Assembly: GCA_041752235.1 (NCBI GenBank)
Contig: JBGSHM010000013.1
Span: 13,939 to 77,938 of the forward strand
DNA length: 64,000 nt
Source: SpSt-398 sp041752235
GTDB lineage: Bacteria > Bacteroidota > Bacteroidia > Chitinophagales > Chitinophagaceae
Direction of reading: 5' to 3'
The position numbers and the translations under genes are program-made. The notes under the pieces were generated by a model. The model was not told the DNA's origin, did not search any database, and saw nothing but the letters and a program-made list of their open reading frames with translations. This document shows positions 42,712 to 51,535 of this stretch, in pieces (position 1 is the first letter of the stretch; each line of letters opens with the position of its first letter).

Positions 42712-43143
42712 ATGGCTGGCTTACTCCCTGCATTTCCCTCCTCCTTTCCTTTTACGGCAATGATCCCTGTACGCATCACCGATGTGAATTATGGAAACCA
42801 TGTGGGCAATGATGCTGTTTTATCGCTGCTGCATGAAGCGCGGATGCAGTTTCTTTCGCATTATGGTTTTACGGAGTTGAATTGCGGCGGAGCCGGATTG
42901 ATCATGCGGGATGTGGTGATCGAATTCAAAAAAGAGATCCATTACGGGCAATCCCTCTGGATCGATGTGGTGGCTGCTGATCTGTCTAAAGTATCATTTG
43001 ACCTATACTACCGGATTCGCATTGGCGACACCCCCACCCCCGCTGTACTCGCCAAAACAGGCATGGTTTGTTTTGATTATACGGCAAAAAAAATAATGGC
43101 TGTCCCCGAAATCGTTAAATCAGCTTTCCAAATCCACAGTTGA
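42712..43143 (+). CDS. Acyl-CoA thioesterase (4HBT hotdog fold)
   Basis: A 143-residue hotdog-fold protein. The pattern RITDVNYGNHVGNDAVLSLLHEARMQFL is the catalytic N-terminal strand and helix of the 4-hydroxybenzoyl-CoA thioesterase family, with VVIEFKKEIHYGQ and LAKTGMVCFDY following. It probably cleaves acyl-CoA esters in the cytoplasm; the acyl group is unknown. A final disordered tail is short. It starts 21 bases after the anti-sigma-like gene. Confidence 0.85.
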   Translation: MAGLLPAFPSSFPFTAMIPVRITDVNYGNHVGNDAVLSLLHEARMQFLSHYGFTELNCGGAGLIMRDVVIEFKKEIHYGQSLWIDVVAADLSKVSFDLYYRIRIGDTPTPAVLAKTGMVCFDYTAKKIMAVPEIVKSAFQIHS

Positions 43144-43219
43144 TCTCCAATCTATAATAATCAGAAAAAAATCCATCCCCATCTTAAATCCCCCCATCCT
43201 GTAATCCAATAATCCTGGT

Positions 43220-44107
43220 CTAAAAGGGAAGAATATTCCAAAACACCTTCACAATCCTTCTCCGTTCATCATTCGCCTGGTAATCGGTCACTGCCGGATC
43301 GGGATATTCTTCTCCTCGTCCTTGTGGCAACACTTCGGTATTAAACTGGCTGTATGTAGGTTTACCGGTGGTTTGATCAGCGATCATGCGTTTGATCATT
43401 TTTCCAACTGACTCTGCCCTCCGCCTGGACAATTCCTGGTTCAGATCGGCGCTTGTCCAATCTGTTTTTTCGGAGCCTTGTTTTAACAACTGCGCCAAAC
43501 CACTCTCGGGTGCAATGGGGTCAGCGTCCGCAAATCCAAGGATAATGACAGAAGCAGTAAGTTTTTTCCCGGGAAATTTACCGGCAAAACTGGTGAGTTC
43601 CTTTACCAGGGGTTGAAAGATGGACCGGTTATCCAAATTATCGGCCAAGTGATATTGCCCGGGGGCAAATAACGAAGAGGTATTGAACTGCACAAAGGTA
43701 TTGGTGGAAAGTATCTCATTGATGAGGGTTACATTCTCCAGGTTAACCCGCGCCTGGGACAGGAGGTCCATGGTCTTTTGCGTAAGGGCAGGAAGGTCAC
43801 GGTGACGGATACGCGCATTCAGGAGTATCGAATCTTCTGACAGGTGATGCCGGATCTCTTTGTCCATGGAATCCACAAACACAATGATCTTTTGCCCGGA
43901 GCTGGCATCGATTTGTTGCCTGGCTGATTTCTCCACCGCTACTTTGCGCACATCTTCCAGTTTGCCCAGGGTTTCTTTTTCCACTGCGGCTTTGGCCATC
44001 AGGGTTTCTTTCAGGTTTCTCATTTTCTTACCTCCCGCACAGGAAGACAGAACAAGCAGCGCAGCCAGACCGGTCATCCAACCGGCGGCACAGATCATCT
44101 TTCTCAT
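43220..44107 (-). CDS. OmpA-like lipoprotein
   Basis: A 295-residue protein. A lipobox LSSC places Cys23 as the acylated residue, so it is a lipoprotein, probably in the outer membrane. A coiled-coil stretch follows, then an OmpA-like C-terminal domain (IILGFADADP, LNQELSRRRAESVGKMI and ANDERRRIVKVF), which normally binds peptidoglycan diaminopimelate. It is the last gene of the comA-aroE-TPR unit, 20 bases after the TPR gene. Its function is not known, but it may tie the outer membrane to the cell wall. Confidence 0.8.
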   Translation of the reverse strand: MRKMICAAGWMTGLAALLVLSSCAGGKKMRNLKETLMAKAAVEKETLGKLEDVRKVAVEKSARQQIDASSGQKIIVFVDSMDKEIRHHLSEDSILLNARIRHRDLPALTQKTMDLLSQARVNLENVTLINEILSTNTFVQFNTSSLFAPGQYHLADNLDNRSIFQPLVKELTSFAGKFPGKKLTASVIILGFADADPIAPESGLAQLLKQGSEKTDWTSADLNQELSRRRAESVGKMIKRMIADQTTGKPTYSQFNTEVLPQGRGEEYPDPAVTDYQANDERRRIVKVFWNILPF

Positions 44108-44127
44108 AGTTTGTTTTTGCCGTTAAC

Positions 44128-44955
44128 TCATTGTTTCATGGCACGGATCTCAGCAAGCAGGCCGGTGGCCAGTTCGCTTTCCATCAAGACCAGTTCATTG
44201 TACTTCTTGATGGCTTCCTGTTTTTGCCCGGTCTGGATATAACAGAGCCCGAGATAGTACATGGCCGTTTCAATACGGGGTCCTGGCAGGGTTTCGGTTT
44301 TCTTCAGGTAGGATATAGCGTCTGTGAAATTTTTAAGAGAGTAGGCAGCATAGCCCAATTCGGAATAAGCCAGCCGGTCATCCGGGTCAAGGGACAATAC
44401 CCGTTGCAGATAGGGTTGTGCCTGCGTGTATTCCTTCAACTCATTGTGGCACCAACCGGTCCAATAATGTGCTTTCTTGTTGTTCGGGTCCCGGGAAATA
44501 ACGGTACGGTACCAGGTGATCGCGGTACGTGAATCATTCTTTTTATCGCGGTACACATCGGCCATTCCGATGCGTGCAAGAAGGTAGTTTGAATCCAGGG
44601 TAAGTGCCTGACGAAATAAGTGTAAGGCTTTGTCAGCACTATCCAGATGATACAAGGCAAAGCCTGTTTCGTAAAGAACCCTTTTGTTATCGGGAAGAAG
44701 ACCTTCAGCAGAGCGGAGATGATGGAGGGCTTGCGCGTATTGCCCTAATTCGTTGTGGCACCAGGCCAATTCCACAAACCCTTCCGCCAGTTTAGGATCC
44801 AATTGAACAGCCCGTTGATACACGGGCAGTGCTTCCAGGCAATTCCCCTCCCCTTTCAGCCTGTTCCCTGTTTCCAGGTATAAACGGGCGGAATCCTGCC
44901 CATACAGTACAGGGCACGCAACTAACAGGATTACAAGCGAGTAGAGGATCCTCAT
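44128..44955 (-). CDS. Secreted tetratricopeptide-repeat protein
   Basis: A 275-residue protein with a signal peptide (ending VLYGQ) and about six TPR units covering residues 22-265 (e.g. YQRAVQLDPKLAEGF, LRSAEGLLPDNKRVLY, YLQRVLSLDPDDRLAYS). TPR proteins are scaffolds for protein contacts. It lies 15 bases after aroE and 20 bases before the OmpA-like lipoprotein, so it may work with that lipoprotein at the envelope. Confidence 0.85.
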   Translation of the reverse strand: MRILYSLVILLVACPVLYGQDSARLYLETGNRLKGEGNCLEALPVYQRAVQLDPKLAEGFVELAWCHNELGQYAQALHHLRSAEGLLPDNKRVLYETGFALYHLDSADKALHLFRQALTLDSNYLLARIGMADVYRDKKNDSRTAITWYRTVISRDPNNKKAHYWTGWCHNELKEYTQAQPYLQRVLSLDPDDRLAYSELGYAAYSLKNFTDAISYLKKTETLPGPRIETAMYYLGLCYIQTGQKQEAIKKYNELVLMESELATGLLAEIRAMKQ

Positions 44956-44970
44956 TTTAAAGCCAACAAA

Positions 44971-45711
44971 TTAAATCAAATTATTCCAGATTTTCCAGCT
45001 TTCCTCCGCTTGGTGGATCAGCATGTCAAACCCATTTTGGGTAGTGGCCCCCTTATCCATCCCGTATTGAAGGAAACGGGTGGTTTCAGGATTGTAGATA
45101 AGATCGAAAAGGAAATGGTTGCTTTCTACTGCATTAAAATCGATTGGGGGACATTCTTCCACCCGGGGGTACATACCCAGGGGGGTGGTATTGATGATCA
45201 GGCGGTGGCTGGCAATAAGGTCTGGGGTCAATTCGGCATAGCTAAGGGTTTCGGGGGGCTCAGGCCGCCTGGAAACGGAAATAAAGGGGATGCCTCTCTT
45301 TTTTAGCACCCATTTTACCGCTTTGGCGGCGCCTCCTGTCCCTAATACCAGGGCTTTGTCATGATGAATTTGTAACCCACTCAACAAGGAGCGTTCAAAG
45401 CCGATCACATCGGTATTGTACCCGGTCTTTATACCGTCCTCGAACCGGATACAGTTACAAGCCCCGATCTCTTTGACCACCTTATCGGTTTTATCGAGAA
45501 ATGGGATCACAGCTTCCTTGTAAGGAATGGTCACATTGAGCCCTGACAGTCCTGGTGTAGCCAGAACAGTCGGAAACTCATCCATAGACGGAATGGAAAA
45601 ATTCTGGTAGGTACAGCCCTGAATGTTTTCCTGGCTGAACTTTTCGGAGAAATAACGTTGAGAAAATGAATGCGTGAGCGGATAGCCTATAAGTCCATAG
45701 ACCTTCATCAT
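44971..45711 (-). CDS. aroE: Shikimate dehydrogenase
   Basis: A 246-residue AroE. The substrate motif THSFSQ (13-18), catalytic K65 in NVTIPYKEAV, the NADP loop LGTGGAAKAV and the NTTPLGM motif are present. It reduces 3-dehydroshikimate to shikimate on the way to aromatic amino acids. The start overlaps the stop codon of comA by a few bases (ATGATGA), so translation is coupled. Slightly short relative to E. coli but complete. Confidence 0.94.
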   Translation of the reverse strand: MMKVYGLIGYPLTHSFSQRYFSEKFSQENIQGCTYQNFSIPSMDEFPTVLATPGLSGLNVTIPYKEAVIPFLDKTDKVVKEIGACNCIRFEDGIKTGYNTDVIGFERSLLSGLQIHHDKALVLGTGGAAKAVKWVLKKRGIPFISVSRRPEPPETLSYAELTPDLIASHRLIINTTPLGMYPRVEECPPIDFNAVESNHFLFDLIYNPETTRFLQYGMDKGATTQNGFDMLIHQAEESWKIWNNLI

Positions 45712-46478
45712 GCTTCCTCTTTGTTCAGGTAAAGGTGAAAAGTATCACCGCGTAATCCCAACCGCATGGCTTCCAATGGAAGCATTTCAGAAGGGGCGAT
45801 ATTTCCGAGGTTGACATTGCAACCGATCAATTCAATGAAATAAAGTTGTTGTGCCTTTTGCGGGGCTTCCCACATGATTTTCTCTGCGGGAATCTGGGTC
45901 AGGATCTCCTGTACCAGTCCTTCCCTTACCTCTCCGCTGCCGCGATAGATACCGACATTACCGGCCTCACGGGCTTCGGCGATCACATAGCTGGATCCTG
46001 CATTGAGTTCGGCGCGCATCAATTCGATCCATTTGTAGGGAGGGATGATATGGGCCGCATCCTTACTACCCACTTCACTCAATACGGTACCGTGCTTGGT
46101 GAGTTTCTCAATATACCCACATTTCTCCGCATGGGGAATGGTAATGGAGCCATCGCTGACCTCCATATAGTCGATCCCGAATTCTTTACAAACGGCGATA
46201 TAATCTTCAAACTGGTTGCGGACCAGAAAGGCTTCAAAAAGAGTACCTCCAAAATAAACCGGGATATCATACTTCTTGTACACTTTCAATTTCTCCTCGA
46301 GGTGAGGGGTCACAAAGGAAGTACCAAAGCCCAATTTAACGACATCCACATGGGGGCTTGAAGCACTCATGAAGTTTTCGGCTTCCTGTACACTCAATCC
46401 TTTATCCATCACCATGGTGATCCCTGAAATACGTGGTTTTAGGTTCCTGTCCGGTATCTGTTTCAGCTTAAAGTTCAT
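45708..46478 (-). CDS. comA: Phosphosulfolactate synthase (ComA-like)
   Basis: A 256-residue protein of the ComA family, which adds sulfite to phosphoenolpyruvate to give phosphosulfolactate. Typical stretches: GITMVMDKGLSVQEAENFM, VDVVKLGFGTSF, YFGGTLFEAF, VSDGSITIPHAEK and EVGSKDA. In archaea this opens coenzyme M synthesis. Bacteroidota do not make coenzyme M, so the product more likely feeds sulfonate metabolism such as sulfolactate or cysteate for sulfonolipids (inference). First gene of a unit with aroE, a TPR protein and a lipoprotein. Confidence 0.88.
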   Translation of the reverse strand: MNFKLKQIPDRNLKPRISGITMVMDKGLSVQEAENFMSASSPHVDVVKLGFGTSFVTPHLEEKLKVYKKYDIPVYFGGTLFEAFLVRNQFEDYIAVCKEFGIDYMEVSDGSITIPHAEKCGYIEKLTKHGTVLSEVGSKDAAHIIPPYKWIELMRAELNAGSSYVIAEAREAGNVGIYRGSGEVREGLVQEILTQIPAEKIMWEAPQKAQQLYFIELIGCNVNLGNIAPSEMLPLEAMRLGLRGDTFHLYLNKEEA

Positions 46479-46516
46479 ACGTCCAAATTAAAGTTACTAG
46501 GGTTTCAAAACAGCGG

Positions 46517-46524
46517 CAAAAATA
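46517..46524 (-). promoter_or_regulatory. Predicted -7 box of comA
   Basis: TATTTTTG (minus strand) matches TAnnTTTG, 38 bases before the comA ATG. No clear -33 partner is seen. Confidence 0.45.
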
Positions 46525-46579
46525 AGAAAGTACCGGCTTATGTACGGGTGATTTTTGTCATCAACAGAAAGGCCAGATT

Positions 46580-47998
46580 TCAGGCATTCTTTTTCTTGTA
46601 CTTGGCGATCAGGTCAACCACCTGTTGATTTTGCAGAATCACGGGGTTTAGTTCTACAAAACGCTTGAGCTTTTTCGCGTCTAACGACAAGGCCTTTTCC
46701 AACCACAACAAACCCTCTTTGGTCTTACCCGCCGCCAGCAGGAAGGCGCTTTTGTAAAATAAAAAGAGCGGTTTTTTACCGGTTGCTACCAATGCCGATT
46801 CCACCTGGACAAGCGCCTCCTCGAAAAACTCAGCTTTGAAAAGACAGCGCAGAATGGCTTCCCATCCGGCTACATTGCGGGGCCGGGCAGCAACCACCTG
46901 GGTCAGACTGGCAATGGATTCTTTGAATTGCCCCAGTTGCAAGCGGCATTCACCCATCAGCAGGTTGTAATCCGGTTGTTTGGGATGGATACGCAAGGCG
47001 GATTCCAATTGACGTGCGGCTTGCTGAAATTGGCCTTCGTTGAAATACGTATACGCCAGTTTGTAATAGAGTTTGCTTTCATCCGGGTTCAGGTGCGAGG
47101 CTTTCCGGTAATAAAATCTTGCCTGCCCGTATTTGTGCATCTTATCATAACAATGACCGATCGCTTCATAGATCAGGTCTTCCGGCTTAGACAGTTCAAT
47201 CACTTTTTCCAATACCTCAATGGCCTCTTTGTATTTGCGCAAGCGGATATAAGCGTCACCCATGTTCCTGTACGCATAATCAAATTTCTCCTCGATGGTA
47301 ACGGCATATTGATAGGCATCGATGGCCTTTTCATACAACTTCAATCCCTGATAAGCCGCGGCGAGGTTGAACCAGGCCAATTCGTTATAGGGATATTCGT
47401 CAATGATGATCTGATGGAGACGTATGCTTTCTTCATTGCGCCCGATAAAATCCGTCCAGAAACAGATCTTGTACAAGGCCTCTTCATTGTTGGCATCCTG
47501 TTCGAGGATCAGTTTCAGACAGTCAAATATCTTGTCAAATTCTTCGTAATCGTCATACACATCCGCGAGTTCAAATAACAGTTCGATCCTTTCCTGTCCA
47601 TCAAACAGGGACAGCGCTTGCTCCAGGAGCTCTACAGCCCGCTCTGGCTGGTCGAGCGCGAGATAGGCATCTGTCTTGAGGATGTAGAGGTTGATGTCCA
47701 TACTATCGAGCAGGGAGGCCTTCTCGAGGATATCGAGTGACTCGCGGTAACGCCGGGAGGCCAGGAGTATATCCGCCTTCTTGATCAGGAGAATGGAGGA
47801 AAATGGGTATTGCTCGGCGCCCAGTTCTGCCGCCTCCAGGGCATTGTTCAACTCTTCCCGCTCATCAAAGTAGTCGATGATGCGCTCAAAAGAGTCCTCG
47901 TCCAAAAATGAATGCGAACGGCCGTTCTTCAGATTTTCGTACTGTTTCAACAACTCCCTAAACTGCTCCCTGTCTTCTTGGTATGGATGTTCTTTCAT
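46580..47998 (-). CDS. Large tetratricopeptide-repeat protein
   Basis: A 472-residue protein made almost entirely of TPR units (about twelve, each with the W/L-x2-Y/L and P near position 32 pattern, e.g. YEKAIDAYQYAVTIEEKFDY, YYRKASHLNPDESKLYYKL). There is no signal peptide or membrane helix in the ATG-started form, so it is probably cytoplasmic. The ORF starts at a TTG (48019), but the ATG at 47998 (MKEHPYQED) is preferred. Function unknown; a protein-binding scaffold is the only safe statement. Confidence 0.85.
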   Translation of the reverse strand: MKEHPYQEDREQFRELLKQYENLKNGRSHSFLDEDSFERIIDYFDEREELNNALEAAELGAEQYPFSSILLIKKADILLASRRYRESLDILEKASLLDSMDINLYILKTDAYLALDQPERAVELLEQALSLFDGQERIELLFELADVYDDYEEFDKIFDCLKLILEQDANNEEALYKICFWTDFIGRNEESIRLHQIIIDEYPYNELAWFNLAAAYQGLKLYEKAIDAYQYAVTIEEKFDYAYRNMGDAYIRLRKYKEAIEVLEKVIELSKPEDLIYEAIGHCYDKMHKYGQARFYYRKASHLNPDESKLYYKLAYTYFNEGQFQQAARQLESALRIHPKQPDYNLLMGECRLQLGQFKESIASLTQVVAARPRNVAGWEAILRCLFKAEFFEEALVQVESALVATGKKPLFLFYKSAFLLAAGKTKEGLLWLEKALSLDAKKLKRFVELNPVILQNQQVVDLIAKYKKKNA

Positions 47999-48133
47999 GA
48001 ATATCAAAGGTTTATACAAGATACCTTTTTTCCGAAAAAAAAAGGCCTTTTTTTAGTAACATTTCCCCATTTCCAGCGTTAAATAAATACTAATATTCTG
48101 GATAGACGGTTTTTTTATCAAAACTTTTATTGT

Positions 48134-48141
48134 TAATTTTG
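48134..48141 (+). promoter_or_regulatory. Predicted -7 box of the 48148 gene
   Basis: TAATTTTG matches TAnnTTTG and ends 6 bases before the ATG at 48148. It overlaps the longer TTG-started frame, so it also decides the start; the transcript would be nearly leaderless. Confidence 0.5.
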
Positions 48142-48147
48142 TCCGCA

Positions 48148-48501
48148 ATGATGAAGCAATCCTCCATACTGCGCAGAAAAGTGTTAACGGGTGTACTCGT
48201 TGTCATTTCCGCTGCTGCCGCCTACGCCACACTGGGTGATGGAGGGGGTAAAGCCAAAAAGAACACTTTATTGGCCAATCATTATTCCAAAGTAACACCG
48301 GGCAAATTCTCCTTAAAGTCGGGTTATCAGTACCGTGGCAGCCAGATCATCTCCCAAAAGACCCAGAACAACGTGATCTCTCTGAACTCTGTGATCACCT
48401 ATCAAAAAGGGAATACCACCTATATCGTACCGCTTAAGACGAATACGAATATGGGTGACAAGGTTAAATTCTCCCTGGGTGTCCCCACATTGAATAAGTA
48501 A
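48148..48501 (+). CDS. Small secreted protein of unknown function
   Basis: A 117-residue protein with a signal peptide (RKVLTGVLVVISAAAAYATL) and a short mature domain with a beta-rich pattern (YQYRGSQIISQ, NVISLNSVITYQKG). No family recognised. The frame is open from a TTG at 48130, but the TAATTTTG box lies inside that extension, so I use the ATG at 48148. It is a single gene between the large TPR gene and the convergent secreted protein gene. Confidence 0.65.
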   Translation: MMKQSSILRRKVLTGVLVVISAAAAYATLGDGGGKAKKNTLLANHYSKVTPGKFSLKSGYQYRGSQIISQKTQNNVISLNSVITYQKGNTTYIVPLKTNTNMGDKVKFSLGVPTLNK

Positions 48502-48552
48502 TCCTTTTAATGTTTTGCAGGATGAATGGTAAGCGGCGATTTTTCGTCGACC

Positions 48553-49218
48553 TTATTGTGCGCCTAATTTCATGCTTTCCTCATAGGTCATGACCCGATA
48601 CCCGCTTTTGGGCAGGTCAAATTTGGAGGCAGGCACAATGTTGAAACTGATCTTTGATACGGTGTACACGACTTTGATCTTCCCCATACTTGACTCGTAC
48701 TCCATGGCCAGGCCATTGAGACCTTTATTGGCATACTGAAAATCTTTGTTCTCGGGAATCAGATCGGGTGTATAAAAGACCGTGAATTCGGAGCCGTCTT
48801 TGAGTTTACCCACCGCCTTCTGGCATTTATAGCCCAATATCTCTTTGTATTCTTCGAGATAGGTGAATTCCACCCCTTCATATTTCTGATTGGATTCTTT
48901 CCAATTGGCAGCGGTCATGGTGATCATGTACTTGGTCTCCCCGTATTCCTTCAATACCGTCGCATTACCGGTTCTTCCATCCACGATGGTGGATTGGGTA
49001 CCCAGGGAGCTGACCAGCTCTGAACGGCTTTTATTGGCCTTGAGATAAACCACACTCAATGCGCCGTCAAACATATCTGCGATCTTGGGATCCGCCTCAC
49101 CGGTATTGATGACGATATCATAAGAGATCGTACCCTCCGTGATCCTTTTTTGGGCGGATGTAGTGACTGTAACCAGTACAGCCAGCAGGGAAAGACCGAA
49201 TGAAACTACCTTTTTCAT
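48553..49218 (-). CDS. Secreted GLPGLI-like protein
   Basis: A 221-residue secreted protein with a signal peptide (ending TTSAQ). It has a beta-rich mature part with GTISYDIV, SSLGTQSTIVDG and a conserved ILGYKCQKAVGKLKDGSEFTV segment, resembling GLPGLI-type Bacteroidota proteins in which such a strand pattern surrounds a Cys. Function unknown. It sits just after the yidC gene in the same direction (60 bases apart), but co-transcription is unsure. Confidence 0.6.
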   Translation of the reverse strand: MKKVVSFGLSLLAVLVTVTTSAQKRITEGTISYDIVINTGEADPKIADMFDGALSVVYLKANKSRSELVSSLGTQSTIVDGRTGNATVLKEYGETKYMITMTAANWKESNQKYEGVEFTYLEEYKEILGYKCQKAVGKLKDGSEFTVFYTPDLIPENKDFQYANKGLNGLAMEYESSMGKIKVVYTVSKISFNIVPASKFDLPKSGYRVMTYEESMKLGAQ

Positions 49219-49278
49219 TGTATACAGGTTGGGTAATTAAGTAAGAGACGGTCTAAAATAGGAAAAGGGTTGTATTTC

Positions 49279-51120
49279 CTACTTTTTACCTTTCTGTTGC
49301 ATATCCTTTAACTTTTTCTGCGATTCCTGCATTTGGTCAAATCGTTCCTGCCATTTGCTTTTCGCCTTTGGTTTCTTTCGCGTCTCTTCGATCTTGGCCA
49401 GGATCTTATCATGATTGATGATATAATTCTGAATCACAAACTGAAGTGCCAGCGTCACGAGGTTTGATACCGTATAATACCAGGTAAGCGCCGAAGGCAA
49501 TTGGTTAAAGATAAAAAGCAAAAAGAAAGGAAAGATATACGGCATGTACTTGAGCATGGGATTGCTCTGATCGGGTGTCATGCTCATGCTGTACAAGGAG
49601 ATCAGGAAACTGGTGATCACCGCAGTAATCGTAAACAGGCTCAGGTGACTTCCCAACAAGGGAATATTCACGCCAAACTTGATCACATCGTCAAAGGCGG
49701 AAAGGTCATTGGCCCACCAGAATGACTGGCCCCGAAGGTCAACGCTTGCATTAAAGAAACTATATAAGGCAAAGAAGATGGGGATCTGTAACAGCGCAGG
49801 GATACAACCACCAAGCGGATTAACACCCGCTTCACGGAACAATTTCATTTGCTCCATGCTCATGGCTTGCTGGTCCGCGCCAAATTTCTCTTTCAACTTA
49901 CTGATCTCAGGACGCAATACTTTCATTTTTGCACCACTGAGATAGCTGGAATAAGTAAGCGGAGAGATCAACAGGCGAATGAATAATGTAAGCAAGGCAA
50001 TGGCCAGACCCAGGCTACCCGCGAAACTTTTAATGAAGTTGAATACGGGTATAACGACATACTTGTTGATCGGGCGTACAAAGGCATAGGGCCCCTGGCC
50101 GAGGTTGACCAGTTTTCCCATTTGCAGGTCATACTTTTTCAACAATTCATAGTCCGAAGGACCATAGTACACGTTCAAAGGCACAGTCACTTGTGGGGTT
50201 CCCTTGGTCTCTACGCGCAGCGTGGCAGTTGACCGAACAATGGCCTTGGCTGTATCATCTGGTATACTCCATTCGATCTTTCCGGAATTGAAATTCTCCT
50301 TCGCTACCAGGATCGTATTAAAGAACCGTTGTCTGACCCCGATCCATTTCACGGGAGAAGAAAACTGTTTGTCCGAGCGGCGGCCGATCGTATGGTAATC
50401 AAATTCCCCATCCAGCACATAACCAATCTGGGTATTTTGTTTCTCAAATTTAATATCGCTTTCCTGCTGTAAGGCCTCATATTGCCAGTTCAGGTTGAGT
50501 ACACCCTGGGTGAGTAATTTATCTGCCCCATTGAAGAGGATGTCAAAATCCATCATGTAATCATTCTTCTTCATCACAAACTGGTGGGTGATGGAGGGAC
50601 CTGCGCTGTCTGCCTGCAGGGTGAACCGAAGGATCGAATCGCCTGTGGCATTTACAGCCCTTTCAATGGATTGAAAATTCAATTCTGATACAGTGGTTGT
50701 GCCTTCCCCGGTATTGATGGGATAGTCAATTTTATTAAAGGATGTCCCGGCCAGGCGAACCAGGCTGCTGTCATGGTCTTTGAATTGCTTCAGGTCGATC
50801 CATTTTGGCTGTCCACCCAGGCTGGTAAAGGCGACCCGGTAAACCTCGTTCTCCATGTATACCACTTGTTCCCCAGCGGAAGCGGCCTGACGGTATTGGC
50901 CGGCTTTAACCACTTTGGGTAAGCTGTTTGGACGTAAAGTATCAATTGTGGCCTGGTTGGTATCTTTTTGGGGGGTGGGTTGGTTTGCCTTGGCAATAGA
51001 ATCTTTGCGGGCGGTTTCCCGGCGCATGGCCTGTTGCTCTTTGTTGGTATAATAAAAGTAGGCAAACAAAAGGGCGGCCAATAACACAAAGCCAATCACC
51101 GTATTCCTGTCAAATTTCAT
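49279..51120 (-). CDS. yidC: Membrane protein insertase YidC
   Basis: A 613-residue YidC with the Bacteroidota layout: an N-terminal membrane helix (8-25), a long periplasmic beta-domain (about 50-360) and a C-terminal five-helix insertase core, beginning NKYVVIPVFNFIKSF and LALLTLFIRLLISPLTYSSYLS. The end is a Lys-rich tail that may touch the ribosome. It inserts proteins into the inner membrane with or without SecYEG. A REPIN-like repeat lies between yidC and pyrG. Confidence 0.96.
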   Translation of the reverse strand: MKFDRNTVIGFVLLAALLFAYFYYTNKEQQAMRRETARKDSIAKANQPTPQKDTNQATIDTLRPNSLPKVVKAGQYRQAASAGEQVVYMENEVYRVAFTSLGGQPKWIDLKQFKDHDSSLVRLAGTSFNKIDYPINTGEGTTTVSELNFQSIERAVNATGDSILRFTLQADSAGPSITHQFVMKKNDYMMDFDILFNGADKLLTQGVLNLNWQYEALQQESDIKFEKQNTQIGYVLDGEFDYHTIGRRSDKQFSSPVKWIGVRQRFFNTILVAKENFNSGKIEWSIPDDTAKAIVRSTATLRVETKGTPQVTVPLNVYYGPSDYELLKKYDLQMGKLVNLGQGPYAFVRPINKYVVIPVFNFIKSFAGSLGLAIALLTLFIRLLISPLTYSSYLSGAKMKVLRPEISKLKEKFGADQQAMSMEQMKLFREAGVNPLGGCIPALLQIPIFFALYSFFNASVDLRGQSFWWANDLSAFDDVIKFGVNIPLLGSHLSLFTITAVITSFLISLYSMSMTPDQSNPMLKYMPYIFPFFLLFIFNQLPSALTWYYTVSNLVTLALQFVIQNYIINHDKILAKIEETRKKPKAKSKWQERFDQMQESQKKLKDMQQKGKK

Positions 51121-51140
51121 GTGGTTCCTGTTAAAGTGGG

Positions 51141-51148
51141 CAAAGATA
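51141..51148 (-). promoter_or_regulatory. Predicted -7 box of yidC
   Basis: TATCTTTG (minus strand) matches TAnnTTTG, 20 bases before the yidC ATG. No clear -33 element. Confidence 0.5.
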
Positions 51149-51535
51149 ACGTGTTGAGGGGAACTTTAGGAGGTAGAAGGGACGGGAGTCGGGAGTCGGG
51201 GAAGTCGGGGGACGGGGGACCGGGGTCGGGAGTTGTAGGTTGTAGGTTGGATGTTGGTTGTTGTAGGGCGAATGGCGGAGGTTTGCTGTGCGAGACCTCT
51301 GGTCTCGCACCGGTAGAACGCCGCCTCTGGCGGCTCAAATATCAACCTTTTCTTTTTTTATCTTACTACAGGAAAGCCGCCAGAGGCGGCATTCTGGAAG
51401 TGCGAGACCAGAGGTCTCGCACAGCAAACCTCCGCCATTCGCCTTCTTTCAGCTAAGCTTCACCCTCCAACATCCATCTTCCAACTTCGGTCCCCCGACT
51501 CCGGACCTTTGACCTTCAACCTCCAACCTCCACCC
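51149..51535. repeat. Nested palindromic region with the second REPIN-like element
   Basis: No gene lies here. The core element is 51268-51442: arms of about 43 bases are complementary, carry GCGAGACC-TCT-GGTCTCGC with its mirror, and enclose GCCGCC-TCT-GGCGGC (51320-51334) and GCCGCC-AGA-GGCGGC (51376-51390) around a spacer that differs from that at 32279-32450. Further out there are words TTGTAGGTTGG/CCAACATCC and, outermost, GGGAGTCGGGG / CCCCCGACTCC. So three word families are nested, giving a long foldable region between pyrG and yidC. Confidence 0.8.
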
